The notes under the pieces: generated by a model | Databases searched by the model: none | Told to the model about the DNA's origin: nothing | Seen by the model: the letters and a program-made list of their open reading frames with translations, nothing else | Made by a program: the position numbers and the translations under genes | Shown here: positions 10,595-18,815 of the stretch, in pieces | Position numbering within the stretch: position 1 is the stretch's first letter | Layout of the letters: every line of letters begins with the position of its first letter | Assembly: GCF_028550595.1 (NCBI RefSeq) | Contig: NZ_JAQQGN010000005.1 | Coordinates: forward strand, 186,001-250,000 | Direction: 5' to 3' | From: Luteimonas sp. BLCC-B24 | GTDB taxonomy: Bacteria; Pseudomonadota; Gammaproteobacteria; Xanthomonadales; Xanthomonadaceae | Length of the DNA stretch: 64,000 nucleotides

Positions 10595-12484
10595 TCAGGC
10601 CGCGCGCGTGCGCCGCGCGCGTTCCAGATGCACCAGCAGCAGCGAGATCGCGGCGGGCGTCATGCCGGGAATGCGCTGCGCCTGCCCGACCGTCAACGGC
10701 CGCACCTGGGCGAGCTTCTGTGCGAGTTCGGCCGACAGGCCGCGCACCTGCGCGTAATCGAAATCCTGCGCGATCGCGGTGGTTTCCTGGCGCTGCTGGC
10801 GCTCGATCTCCACGCGCTGGCGCTCAAGGTAACCCGAATACTTGGCCTCGATCTCGACCTGCTCGGCCACCTCGGGGTTGTCGACACCGGGACCGATGCC
10901 CGCGACCTGCATCAGCGACGCGTAGCCGAGTTCGGGGCGGCGCAGCAGATCGATGCCGTTGCTCTCGCGGCGCAGCTCGATGCCGAGCGCATCGACCGTG
11001 GCACGGCCGATCGCGTTCTGCGGCGAGGCCCACAGCCCGCGCAGGCGCTGGCTCTCCTGCTCGACCGCTTCGCGCTTGGCATCGAAGCGCTGCATGCGGG
11101 CATCGTCGACGAGGCCGAGTTCACGCCCGACCGCGGTCAGGCGCAGGTCCGCATTGTCCTCGCGCAGCTGCAGCCGGTATTCGGCGCGGCTGGTGAACAT
11201 GCGGTAGGGCTCGTTCGTGCCGTGGGTGATCAGGTCGTCGACCAGCACGCCGATGTAGGCCTGGTCGCGGCGCGGGCTCCAGCCGTCGAGACCGCGCACC
11301 TGGCGCGCGGCATTGACGCCGGCGAGCAGACCCTGCGCGGCGGCTTCCTCGTAGCCGGTGGTGCCGTTGATCTGACCGGCGAAATACAGGCCGGCGACCG
11401 CACGCGTTTCCAGTGTCGCCTTCAGCCCGCGCGGGTCGAAGAAGTCGTACTCGATCGCATAGCCGGCGCGGGTGATGTGCGCATGCTCGAAGCCGACGAT
11501 GCTGCGCACGAGTTCGAGCTGCACGTCGAACGGCAGCGAGGTCGAGATGCCGTTGGGATAGATCTCGGCGACATCGAGACCTTCGGGCTCGACGAAGATC
11601 TGGTGGCTGTCCTTGTCGGCGAAGCGCACCACCTTGTCCTCGATGGACGGGCAGTAACGCGGGCCGATGCCCTCGATCTGGCCCGAATACATCGGCGAGC
11701 GGTGCAGCGCGCCGCGAATGATCTCGTGGGTGCGTTCGGTGGTGCGGGTGATCCAGCACGGCACCTGACGCGGGTGATCGTCGCGTGTGCCCATGAACGA
11801 GAACACCGGCCGCGGGTCGTCGCCCGGCTGGAGGGTCATCGCGGCGTAGTCGAGCGTGCGCCCGTCGATTCGCGGCGGCGTGCCGGTCTTCAGACGATCG
11901 ACGACGAAGGGACGCTCGCGCAGCTTTGCGGCCAGTGTGGCCGCAGGCGGATCGCCGGCGCGGCCGCCGGCCGACTGCGCCTCGCCGATGTGGATGCGCC
12001 CGGCGAGAAACGTGCCCGCGGTCAGCACCACCGCCGGCGCATCGAAACGCAGCCCGGTCTGGGTGATCGCGCCACGCACGACGTCACCTTCGATGACGAG
12101 ATCATCGACTGCCGACTGGAAGATCGTCAGGTTCGGCTGCGCTTCGACGGCGCGCCGCACGAAGGCGCGATAGAGATTGCGGTCGGCCTGGCAGCGCGTC
12201 GCGCGCACGGCCGGCCCCTTGGAGGCATTGAGCCGGCGCCACTGGATGCCGGCGGCGTCCGCCGCACGCGCCATCACACCGCCCAGGGCGTCGATCTCGC
12301 GCACCAGGTGCCCCTTGCCGATCCCGCCGATCGCCGGGTTGCAGCTCATCACGCCGATGGTCTCGACGTTGTGGGTGAGCAGCAGCGTGCGCGCCCCGGC
12401 GCGTGCGGACGCGAGCGCGGCCTCGGTACCGGCGTGACCGCCGCCGACGACGATGACGTCGTAGCTGTGGAAGGACGTGGACAT
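10595..12484 (-). CDS. mnmG: tRNA uridine-5-carboxymethylaminomethyl modification enzyme MnmG
   Basis: 629 aa FAD protein that works with MnmE to install carboxymethylaminomethyl groups on U34 of certain tRNAs. N-terminal dinucleotide fold [14 protein letters not shown], then the MnmG signature [19 protein letters not shown], and the second signature [20 protein letters not shown]. The C-terminal helical domain that contacts MnmE and tRNA is complete ([20 protein letters not shown]). I chose the ATG at 12484 ([15 protein letters not shown]); an upstream in-frame ATG at 12538 would add 18 residues with no similarity and would run into the putative sigma-54 promoter. Confidence 0.97.
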   Translation of the reverse strand: MSTSFHSYDVIVVGGGHAGTEAALASARAGARTLLLTHNVETIGVMSCNPAIGGIGKGHLVREIDALGGVMARAADAAGIQWRRLNASKGPAVRATRCQADRNLYRAFVRRAVEAQPNLTIFQSAVDDLVIEGDVVRGAITQTGLRFDAPAVVLTAGTFLAGRIHIGEAQSAGGRAGDPPAATLAAKLRERPFVVDRLKTGTPPRIDGRTLDYAAMTLQPGDDPRPVFSFMGTRDDHPRQVPCWITRTTERTHEIIRGALHRSPMYSGQIEGIGPRYCPSIEDKVVRFADKDSHQIFVEPEGLDVAEIYPNGISTSLPFDVQLELVRSIVGFEHAHITRAGYAIEYDFFDPRGLKATLETRAVAGLYFAGQINGTTGYEEAAAQGLLAGVNAARQVRGLDGWSPRRDQAYIGVLVDDLITHGTNEPYRMFTSRAEYRLQLREDNADLRLTAVGRELGLVDDARMQRFDAKREAVEQESQRLRGLWASPQNAIGRATVDALGIELRRESNGIDLLRRPELGYASLMQVAGIGPGVDNPEVAEQVEIEAKYSGYLERQRVEIERQQRQETTAIAQDFDYAQVRGLSAELAQKLAQVRPLTVGQAQRIPGMTPAAISLLLVHLERARRTRAA

Positions 12485-12531
12485 GGCGGGATTATCGCGG
12501 ATCACGATCCGGACGGACCGTTCCGCCAGAG

Positions 12532-12548
12532 TTGGCATGGTTTCTGCG
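12532..12548 (+). promoter_or_regulatory. Candidate sigma-54 (RpoN) -24/-12 promoter
   Basis: TTGGCATGGTTTCTGCG: the GG of the -24 element (12534-12535) and the GC of the -12 element (12546-12547) are separated by exactly ten bases. It matches 11 of the 13 specified positions of YTGGCACGRNNNTTGC. It points away from mnmG, toward a strong terminator 100 bp downstream with no coding sequence between. Predicted transcription start near 12559. Confidence 0.55.
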
Positions 12549-12558
12549 TACGTTCAGA

Positions 12559-12680
12559 CTGCACCCGGGGCGGCAAGCGTCTGAAAGGGGGGCGCGGCTG
12601 GAGATTGGAACAGGGCCGGCCAAGCACAACCCGGGGAAGCGCGGGGCCGGATGTCGGGGGACATCCGGCCCCATTTTTTT
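12559..12680 (+). ncRNA. Candidate small RNA between mnmG and a lipoprotein gene
   Basis: About 120 nt running from a sigma-54-like promoter to a textbook intrinsic terminator ending in seven T. Both flanking genes are on the minus strand, so this plus-strand terminator cannot serve either of them; that is the main evidence for a separate transcript. The stretch has no SD-preceded reading frame of note. The RNA would contain a G-rich single-stranded region (AAAGGGGGGC, 12585-12594), a GGCCGGCC palindrome and a U-tail suited to Hfq. A 7-bp inverted repeat TTCAGAC/GTCTGAA (12553-12559/12579-12585) straddles the predicted start. Boundaries are inferred, and I do not recognise a named family. Confidence 0.5.
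12643..12680 (+). terminator. Intrinsic terminator, plus strand
   Basis: 13-bp perfect stem GGGGCCGGATGTC / GACATCCGGCCCC, GGGG loop, then A followed by seven T (12674-12680). It is the clearest rho-independent terminator in the window. It would end the candidate small RNA. Confidence 0.85.
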
Positions 12681-12855
12681 CGGCTCGACGCAGGCCCACA
12701 GGCCTGTCGCGAAGAGCCGACACCCGGCGAAGGCGGAACAGGGGGGATCCGGTGATCCTCCGCCGGGCATCGACAAGCAGTGACCTTTTGGTCGGAAACC
12801 GACGTTATCGGTCAGGCGCGGCCAGCTTGGCGCGCCGGTCGGTGCAGCGCAAGCC

Positions 12856-13539
12856 CTATTCGGGCTGGGCTTCGCGACGTGTGACCGATTGCCTCATTTC
12901 GCGACGCGGTGTGGCAGGGCGGCCCTCGGGCCGCGGCGCGGGACGTGCGCCCGGCGTGGCCTCCGACGGACGCGGACGGAAGGTGCCTTCCGACCGGCTG
13001 GGTCGCTGACCGTCGGGACGTACGCTGCCTTCCGGGCGCGGCGGGCGGTTGCCCCAGCCGCCGCCGGGCCGTCCGGGCCGGTCGGCATCGGGCGGCCGTT
13101 GCGGCCGGTCGGGACGCGCCGTGCCGGGCCGGCCCTCCCACGACCCGCCGGGACGGCCGGGGCGACCGCTGTCGGGTCGATCCGGGCGGCCACCGCTCCA
13201 GTGCGGACGGTCCGGGCGCCCGTGCCCCTGTCCGGGCCGGTGCGGCGGCCGCTGCACCGGCCGGCCGGGCACGACCGGCTGCACGATGACGGTCGGCGGG
13301 CGGTAATACCCGTGGGGGTACCGGTTCCAGACGCCGTAGCCGTAGGGCGAGCCGTAACCGGCGCCGCCATACCAGCCGCCGTAGCGGCTGTAGCCGACGC
13401 TGCCGTACGGCGCGCCGTAACTGCGGTACACGGTGCCCGACGAGCCGTAGTAGTAATCGCCGCTGCCGCCGCGATAGCCGTAGCTGGCGCAGCCGGCCAG
13501 CGCGGCAGAGGCGAGCAGGATCAAGCCCTTGCGGATCAT
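12856..13539 (-). CDS. Low-complexity Gly/Tyr- then Pro/Arg/Gly-rich lipoprotein
   Basis: 227 aa from the ATG at 13539. Signal peptide MIRKGLILLASAALAGC ends in a lipobox (LAGC), so it is probably lipidated. Residues ~20-75 are Gly/Tyr/Ser-rich (repeated SYG, YGG, GYGSPYG). Residues ~90-227 are Pro/Arg/Gly-rich with repeated RPDRP and GRPGR units. No catalytic domain is visible; similar low-complexity lipoproteins occur in xanthomonads with unknown role. The basic tail could bind polyanions such as LPS or nucleic acid (inference). An ATG-like start further upstream at 13584 would precede the signal peptide and is less likely. Confidence 0.75.
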   Translation of the reverse strand: MIRKGLILLASAALAGCASYGYRGGSGDYYYGSSGTVYRSYGAPYGSVGYSRYGGWYGGAGYGSPYGYGVWNRYPHGYYRPPTVIVQPVVPGRPVQRPPHRPGQGHGRPDRPHWSGGRPDRPDSGRPGRPGGSWEGRPGTARPDRPQRPPDADRPGRPGGGWGNRPPRPEGSVRPDGQRPSRSEGTFRPRPSEATPGARPAPRPEGRPATPRREMRQSVTRREAQPE

Positions 13540-13684
13540 GACGGTACCCCTTCCGATCGGATCCCCAGCTTCGGCCCGGCGCATTGAATCGGCCCTTAAG
13601 CCGACCCGCGGGGCTGAACCGCACCTGCGGTCGCCTCGGCGTTCGATCCGTGAAAGCCGTGGAGGCCTCCGTTACGCTTGGCGC

Positions 13685-14653
13685 ATGTCCGCCCCCGTTC
13701 TCCAGCCCGACGCCGTGCTCGCGGCGAGCGCCCGCATCGCCGGGCTGATCCAGGTGACGCCGGTGCTGCGGAGTCGCTCGACCGATGCACTGGCCGGATG
13801 TTCGCTGCACTTCAAGGCCGAACATCTGCAGCGCACGGGCGCGTTCAAGTTCCGCGGCGCGAGCAATGCCGTCGCCGCACTCGCCGACGCGCCCCGCGGC
13901 GTGGTCACCCACTCCTCGGGCAACCACGGCGCCGCCCTCGCGCTGGCCGCGCATCTGCGCAGGATTCCCTGTCATGTGGTCGTGCCGCAGGGCGCGGTGG
14001 CGACCAAGCTCGCCGCCATCGCCGCCTACGGGGCGGTGCTCCACCACTGCGCGGCCACGCTCGCAGCGCGCGAGGCCATGTGCGAGCAGGTCCGCGCGGC
14101 GACCGGCGCCAGCGTGGTGCATCCCTACACCCATCCCGACGTGATCGCCGGCCAGGGCACCGCGGCCCTGGAACTGCTGCAGGCCGCCGGGCCGCTGGAC
14201 GATCTCGTGGTGCCCGTCGGCGGGGGCGGGCTGGCCGCCGGTACCGCACTAGCGCTGCAGGCGCACGCGCCGGCCACCCGCCTGGTGCTGGCCGAGCCGG
14301 CCGGCGCGGACGATGCGCTGCGCTCGCTGGCCTCCGGCGTGCGGGTCGAAGCGTTGACGCCCGACACCGTCTGCGACGGCCTGCGCGGTCTGCTGGGCGC
14401 CCCCAATTTCGACATCCTCAGCGCCTACCGCAGCGCGGACGGCGCGGCGGTCGAAGTGGTCGCGGTCGACGACGCCGCCACGGTCGCGGCGCAGCGCCTG
14501 TTCGCGGTGCGCGCCAAGCAGTTCGTGGAGCCGTCGTCGGCGATTGCGCTGGCGGCCGTGCTCGCCGAGCCGGCGCGCTTCGCCGGCCGCCGCGTCGGCA
14601 TCGTGCTCAGCGGCGGCAACGTCGATCCGGACCACCTCCCGTGGTGCGCGTGA
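13685..14653 (+). CDS. PLP-dependent threonine/serine dehydratase-like enzyme
   Basis: 322 aa, fold-type II PLP enzyme of the threonine dehydratase / serine racemase group, without the C-terminal regulatory ACT-like domains of biosynthetic IlvA. Visible: FKFRGASNAV with the PLP lysine (Lys55), SSGNHGAALALAA (substrate/phosphate loop), VPVGGGGLAAGTAL (glycine-rich phosphate-binding loop) and IVLSGGNVD near the C-terminus. It probably deaminates threonine or serine to a 2-oxo acid and ammonia; which substrate cannot be told. The next gene starts 19 nt downstream, suggesting an operon with the YdcF and NTF2-like genes. Confidence 0.88.
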   Translation: MSAPVLQPDAVLAASARIAGLIQVTPVLRSRSTDALAGCSLHFKAEHLQRTGAFKFRGASNAVAALADAPRGVVTHSSGNHGAALALAAHLRRIPCHVVVPQGAVATKLAAIAAYGAVLHHCAATLAAREAMCEQVRAATGASVVHPYTHPDVIAGQGTAALELLQAAGPLDDLVVPVGGGGLAAGTALALQAHAPATRLVLAEPAGADDALRSLASGVRVEALTPDTVCDGLRGLLGAPNFDILSAYRSADGAAVEVVAVDDAATVAAQRLFAVRAKQFVEPSSAIALAAVLAEPARFAGRRVGIVLSGGNVDPDHLPWCA

Positions 14654-14672
14654 CCCCCGGGGCACCCGCGCG

Positions 14673-15299
14673 ATGAGCCGACGCCGCCGTCCCGTGCTCG
14701 GTGTCCTGCGCCTGTGCCTGCGTCTGCTGTTGCTCGCGGTGGTGTGGCTGCTCGGGGTCGCGGCGTGGATCGTGCACGTCGGCAACCGCGACGAAGCCGG
14801 GCCGGCGGATGCGATCGTGGTGCTCGGCGCGGCGGCCTACGACGCGGTGCCGTCGCCGGTGTTCGAGGCGCGCATCGAGCACGGTCTCGATCTCTACCGC
14901 GCCGGTCACGCCCCGACGTTGATCTTCACCGGTGGCTACGGCGGCGCGAAGGCGCGGTTCTCCGAAGCACAGGTCGCGCGGCGGTACGCGTTGCGCCACG
15001 AGGTGCCGGATTCGGCGATCCTGATCGAATCACGATCGCGCACCACGCTGGAAAACCTGATCGAAACGCGACGGTTGATGCAGGCGCACGACCTGCACCG
15101 CGTGATCATCGTCAGCGATCCGCTGCACATGGCGCGCGCCCTGCGGGCCGCGCGGCGCCTCGGCATCGACGCGGTCGGCTCGCCGACGCCGTCGACCCGC
15201 TTCCGCACCTTCCGTACCCAGCGCGAGTTCCTGCTGCGCGAGGTCTACTTCTTCCACCGCGACCTGCTGGACGCGGCCCATGGCGCACTCGCCCGATGA
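14673..15299 (+). CDS. YdcF/ElyC family protein (DUF218)
   Basis: 208 aa. One N-terminal membrane anchor (LRLLLLAVVWLLGVAAWIV) followed by a DUF218 domain in the periplasm: ADAIVVLGAAAY, ARIEHGLDLYRAG, LIFTGGYGG, ILIESRSRTTLENL and IIVSDPLHMARAL. Members of the family (YdcF, SanA, ElyC) affect envelope integrity or bind nucleotide-like ligands; the precise reaction is not established. Its TGA overlaps the ATG of the next gene (ATGA). Confidence 0.9.
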   Translation: MSRRRRPVLGVLRLCLRLLLLAVVWLLGVAAWIVHVGNRDEAGPADAIVVLGAAAYDAVPSPVFEARIEHGLDLYRAGHAPTLIFTGGYGGAKARFSEAQVARRYALRHEVPDSAILIESRSRTTLENLIETRRLMQAHDLHRVIIVSDPLHMARALRAARRLGIDAVGSPTPSTRFRTFRTQREFLLREVYFFHRDLLDAAHGALAR

Positions 15300-15712
15300 G
15301 CGATTCGCCTGCCACCACCGCCGCGGATCTGATCCGCGCCTACTACGCCGCGTTCAACGCCGGCGATCGCGACGCGATGCTCGCCCTGCTGAGCGACGAC
15401 GTGGTGCACGACCTCAACCAGGGCGCGCGCGAGACCGGCCGCGAGGCCTTCGCCGCGTTCATGCGGCGCATGGACACGAGTTATCGCGAGCGGCTGGACG
15501 ACATCGTGGTGATGACCAGCGGCGACGGCACGCGCGCGGCGGCCGAGTACGTGGTCCACGGCGAGTACGTGGCCGACGATGCCGGCCTGCCGCCCGCCCG
15601 CGGCCAGCGCTACGTGCTGCCGGGCGGGGCGTTCTTCGCGATCCGCGACGGTCGCATCACCCGCGTGAGCAACTACTACAACCTCGAGGACTGGATCGCC
15701 CAGGTGGGGTGA
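15296..15712 (+). CDS. NTF2-like / SnoaL-type ketosteroid isomerase-related protein
   Basis: 138 aa, alpha+beta cone of the NTF2 superfamily: AADLIRAYYAAFNAGDRDAMLALLSDDVVHDLNQG at the start, then GREAFAAFMRRMD, EYVVHGEY and a C-terminal FFAIRDGRITRVSNYYNLEDW. The pattern matches the group annotated as ketosteroid isomerase-related. Substrate unknown. The start codon overlaps the stop of the YdcF gene, indicating coupled translation. Confidence 0.88.
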   Translation: MSDSPATTAADLIRAYYAAFNAGDRDAMLALLSDDVVHDLNQGARETGREAFAAFMRRMDTSYRERLDDIVVMTSGDGTRAAAEYVVHGEYVADDAGLPPARGQRYVLPGGAFFAIRDGRITRVSNYYNLEDWIAQVG

Positions 15713-15717
15713 GGCCG

Positions 15718-15738
15718 GGATTCGGGATTCGGGATTCG
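15718..15738. repeat. Three tandem GGGATTC repeats
   Basis: GGGATTC repeated three times directly after the NTF2-like stop codon. Short GGGATTC/GGGAATC tandem runs are common at gene ends in Xanthomonas and relatives; here it supports the taxonomic guess. Role unknown. Confidence 0.8.
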
Positions 15739-15798
15739 GCAAGAGCGTGCACGCGTCCGTTGTCGTCGCGGCCGCGACGCGGTGGACCGGGGGTGCGA

Positions 15799-16410
15799 TC
15801 AGCCGGCGGGCTGGCTGTCGGCCACCAGGGTGAGTCCCTCGTTGAGCAGCCAGCGCGTGGCCAGCACGCGTTGCGGCTGCGGCTGGTCCTTGAGCACGTC
15901 GACCATCTGCCGGAACGAGCGGCAGCGCGCCTGACGGCTGGCGTCGTCGGTGCCGGTCGCGGTCATGCCGAGCATGAAGCCGTCGTGCAGCAGCGTGGCC
16001 GTCACCGCGGCCTGGCGCAGCACCTGCTGCGCCGCCGCGGCGTCGAAGGGCTGTGGCGTGCCCTGCAGCCCGCTGACCGCGACATCGGTGAAGGCGCTGG
16101 CGAAGCGGTTGCGGCTGGCCGGGCCGAGACGGTCCACCGTGCGCTGGAAGGCGGCGAGGTCCCGCGGCGCGTCGGGTTCGAACAACGCGCACAGCGCGCG
16201 CGCTTCGTCAGGCTGGCGCGAGGCGTGCAGCACGGCTTGGAACAGCGAATCGATCGCGGGCGTGGAGGCACGGCGGAGCACGTCACCCCCGGTGGCCATG
16301 ACCGCAGCCGGATCGATCCGGGATAGATCGATGTCGTAGTGCTGTGCGGCGGACAGGCCGGGGCAGGCCAAGGCAAGGCCGAACACGGTCAGGGAGAGAC
16401 ATCGACGCAT
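15799..16410 (-). CDS. Exported protein of unknown function
   Basis: 203 aa from the ATG at 16410, chosen because it opens a good signal peptide (MRRCLSLTVFGLALACPGLSA, cut probably after SAA). Earlier in-frame starts give an Arg-rich stretch without SD. The mature part is helical and acidic, with DLSRIDPAAVMATGGDVLRRA and a C-terminal RVLATRWLLNEGLTLVAD. No domain is recognised. It probably works in the periplasm. Convergent with the NTF2-like gene. Confidence 0.75.
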   Translation of the reverse strand: MRRCLSLTVFGLALACPGLSAAQHYDIDLSRIDPAAVMATGGDVLRRASTPAIDSLFQAVLHASRQPDEARALCALFEPDAPRDLAAFQRTVDRLGPASRNRFASAFTDVAVSGLQGTPQPFDAAAAQQVLRQAAVTATLLHDGFMLGMTATGTDDASRQARCRSFRQMVDVLKDQPQPQRVLATRWLLNEGLTLVADSQPAG

Positions 16411-16584
16411 CGGGGTGTCCTGCAGCCGGAAATCGGCGACTCGTCCGGAGTCTAGGGCGGCGGCGCTGAATTTTCGGCCCCGCGCGGTGCGGGCACTACG
16501 CCTGACGCCGGCACGGGCCGGTGATGTCGGGCGCACCTCGACTCGCAAGGCGCGTCGAACCCTGCAGCGCCTCCGTCCGCGAAC

Positions 16585-16612
16585 TTGCCCGGCATCACGA
16601 CTGTAATGTTAT
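16585..16612 (+). promoter_or_regulatory. Candidate sigma-70 promoter for the ABC/TonB operon
   Basis: A -35-like TTGCCC (16585-16590) and a -10-like TGTTAT (16607-16612) are 16 bp apart. The -10 lies inside the inverted repeat at 16602-16616, so a bound repressor would block it. Confidence 0.4.
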
Positions 16613-16616
16613 TACA
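16602..16616. promoter_or_regulatory. Perfect inverted repeat, candidate Zur-type operator
   Basis: TGTAAT-GTT-ATTACA is a perfect 6+3+6 inverted repeat in an otherwise very GC-rich region, 52 bp before the ABC ATPase start. It agrees at 12 of 15 positions with the Zur core TGTTATANTATAACA known from gammaproteobacteria. A TonB receptor plus transporter behind such a box would fit zinc-regulated uptake. The regulator identity is inferred. Confidence 0.55.
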
Positions 16617-16668
16617 TGATATGGTGCGCCCCCAATTTTTACTGCGGGGCCGTGCTTTGACGCCTTCC

Positions 16669-17379
16669 ATGCCCGTCGTCGACATCCAGGCACTCTCGGT
16701 GTCCTTCGCCGGAAAACCGGTGCTCTCCGATCTGCATCTGCGCGTCGAGCCGGGCCGGCTGTATGCGCTGCTCGGCGGCAACGGCGCCGGCAAGTCGACG
16801 ACGTTGTCGGTGCTGCTCGGCTTCCTCAGGCCCGATGCGGGCACCGTCCGGGTGGCCGGCGTCACGCCCTGGGAGGCGCCCGACCGGGCCCGCGCGCAGC
16901 TTGCCTATCTGCCCGAGAATGTCGCGCTCTACGAGCATCTGTCAGCGGTGGAAAACGTCGACTACCTGCTGTCGCTCGCCGGCCGCCGGCACACGAGCGC
17001 GGCGATCACCGAGGCCCTGCGCGCCGCCGGGCTGCAGGAATCGGCCTGGCGGCAGCGCCTGGGCGGATTCTCCAAAGGCATGCGCCAGAAGGTGGCGATC
17101 GCGATCGCGCTGATGCGCGAGGTGCCGCTCTTGCTGCTCGACGAACCCACGTCCGGCCTCGACCCGGGCGCGAGCGCGGATTTCCACACGCTGCTCGACT
17201 CGGTGCGCGCGCGCGGCACCGCGGTGCTGATGGTCACCCACGACCTGCTGGGCGCGGTCGAGGTCGCCGACCGCATCGGCGTCCTCGAACACGGCCGCAT
17301 CGTGCACGAGGCCGAGCGCGAGGCCTTCGACCTGGCCGCGCTGCACGCGCACTTCTCCGGACGGGCGCGCGCGGCATGA
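16669..17379 (+). CDS. ABC transporter ATP-binding protein
   Basis: 236 aa ATPase with Walker A GGNGAGKST (~residue 37), a Q-loop region AYLPENVALYEHLSAVEN, signature FSKGMRQKVAIA, Walker B LLLLDEPTSGLDP and H-loop VTHD. It resembles the ATPases of ABC-2/NosF-type systems. I chose the ATG at 16669 because earlier in-frame starts (16606, 16621) fall in or just after the operator/promoter. Its TGA overlaps the ATG of the first permease (ATGA). It energises the two membrane proteins encoded next. Confidence 0.93.
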   Translation: MPVVDIQALSVSFAGKPVLSDLHLRVEPGRLYALLGGNGAGKSTTLSVLLGFLRPDAGTVRVAGVTPWEAPDRARAQLAYLPENVALYEHLSAVENVDYLLSLAGRRHTSAAITEALRAAGLQESAWRQRLGGFSKGMRQKVAIAIALMREVPLLLLDEPTSGLDPGASADFHTLLDSVRARGTAVLMVTHDLLGAVEVADRIGVLEHGRIVHEAEREAFDLAALHAHFSGRARAA

Positions 17380-18815
17380 GCGCATTCGTTTCGGTGATGC
17401 GCAACGAGTTGCGCGCGATGCTGCGCAACCGCACCGCGCTGGCCGGCATCGTGCTGCTGGCGATGCTCGGCATCGTCGCCACCGTGGTGTCGCTGCACCA
17501 CATGCAGTCGGCGGCCGACCACCGCGCGCGCCAGCAGCACGCGGCGCAGGCGGCGTTCGACGCCCAGCCCGACCGCCACCCGCACCGCGTGGTGCATTAC
17601 GGCCATTTCGTCTACCGCCTGCCGTCGGCGCTGGCCGCGTTCGATGCCGGCGTCGACCCGTTCACCGGCAGCAGCATGTTCCTCGAAGGCCACCGGCAGA
17701 ACACCGCCAACTTCGGCGACGTGATGCAGAGCTCCATCCTCACCCGGTTCGGCCAGCTCACGCCCGCGTTCGTGCTGCAGGTTCTCGCGCCGCTGGTACT
17801 GGTGGTGCTCGGTCACGGGCTGCTCGCCCAGGAACGCGAACGCGGCACCTTGCGCCAGCTGATGCTGCAGGGCGCGTCCACGCGCGCCATCGTCGGCGGC
17901 AAGCTGGCGGCGCTGTGCGCGGTCGCGGCGGTCTTCATGCTGCCCGCGTTGCTGGGACTGGCGGTGATGGCGGCCGCGCCCGGCGCGTCGCTCGCGGTGG
18001 CCGCGGTGCTGGCCCTGGCCTATGCGCTCTACCTGCTGCTGTGGTGCGCGGTGATCGCGGCCGTCTCGGCGCTGCTCGCGCGCCGCCGCGATGCCCTGCT
18101 GGCCCTGGTAGCGGTCTGGGCGCTGTCGGCACTGCTGGTGCCGCGCGTGGCGCCGGATGTCGCCTACGCCGCACTGCCCCTGCCCGACCGCCTGCAGACC
18201 GACGTCGGCATCGGCCGCGATCTGCGCGCAATGGGTGACAGCCACAATCCGGACGATCCCTACTTCAACAGCTTCCGCCAACGCGTCCTCGACCAGTACG
18301 GCGTGAGCCGCATCGAGGATCTGCCGGTGAACTACCGCGGTCTGGTCGCGGTGGAAGGCGAGCGCCTCACATCGAGCCTGTTCGAGCGCTACGCGGCGCA
18401 CAGTGCGCAGATCCAGCATCGCCAGAACACGCTGGTGGGGTGGTTCTCGCTGCTGAGCCCATCGATCGCGCTGCGCCAGGCGTCGATGGCCGCCGCGGCG
18501 ACCGATCTGTCGGCGCATCTGGGGTTTCTCGACCAGGCCGAGGCCTTCCGCTACACCATGGTGCAGCAGCTCAACCAGCTGCAGGCCGACGGCGTGTCGT
18601 TCGCCGACGACACGGCGCAGGACGCGGATGCCGACCGGCGCAAGCGCGTGGATGCCCGCCATTGGCAGACGATTCCGCGCTTCGACTTCCAGCCGCAGAG
18701 CGCGGGCACGCTGCTGCGCGCGATGGCGCCCGGGCTCCTGGTGCTGGCGGGCTGGTGCCTGCTGGCACTGTTGCTGCTGGGCCGGGTGGCACGCCGACTG
18801 GGGGTGGCACGATGA
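17376..18815 (+). CDS. ABC transporter permease (DUF3526-type), first subunit
   Basis: 479 aa. N-terminal membrane segment (ALAGIVLLAMLGIVATVV), a long periplasmic loop rich in His and Gln (~residues 43-130, e.g. QPDRHPHRVVHYGHFVYRLP), a group of membrane helices at ~130-270, a second large soluble segment and a last helix near 455-475. This layout is that of ABC-2-like permeases with DUF3526. Overlaps both neighbours by 4 nt, so the three ABC genes are tightly coupled. The His-rich loop would suit metal contact (inference). Confidence 0.85.
   Translation: MSAFVSVMRNELRAMLRNRTALAGIVLLAMLGIVATVVSLHHMQSAADHRARQQHAAQAAFDAQPDRHPHRVVHYGHFVYRLPSALAAFDAGVDPFTGSSMFLEGHRQNTANFGDVMQSSILTRFGQLTPAFVLQVLAPLVLVVLGHGLLAQERERGTLRQLMLQGASTRAIVGGKLAALCAVAAVFMLPALLGLAVMAAAPGASLAVAAVLALAYALYLLLWCAVIAAVSALLARRRDALLALVAVWALSALLVPRVAPDVAYAALPLPDRLQTDVGIGRDLRAMGDSHNPDDPYFNSFRQRVLDQYGVSRIEDLPVNYRGLVAVEGERLTSSLFERYAAHSAQIQHRQNTLVGWFSLLSPSIALRQASMAAAATDLSAHLGFLDQAEAFRYTMVQQLNQLQADGVSFADDTAQDADADRRKRVDARHWQTIPRFDFQPQSAGTLLRAMAPGLLVLAGWCLLALLLLGRVARRLGVAR

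Noticed and set aside
12532..12783. 83-codon plus-strand frame over the candidate sRNA
   Set aside because: It starts inside the promoter element, has no SD, and runs through the terminator hairpin.
9275..13009. Long plus-strand open frame opposite the DUF892 gene and mnmG
   Set aside because: It runs through the candidate sRNA and its terminator and is antisense to MnmG; composition is shadow-like.
16585..16668. Upstream in-frame starts for the ABC ATPase (TTG 16585, ATG 16606, ATG 16621)
   Set aside because: They fall within the promoter and inverted-repeat operator and add residues not found in ABC ATPases.
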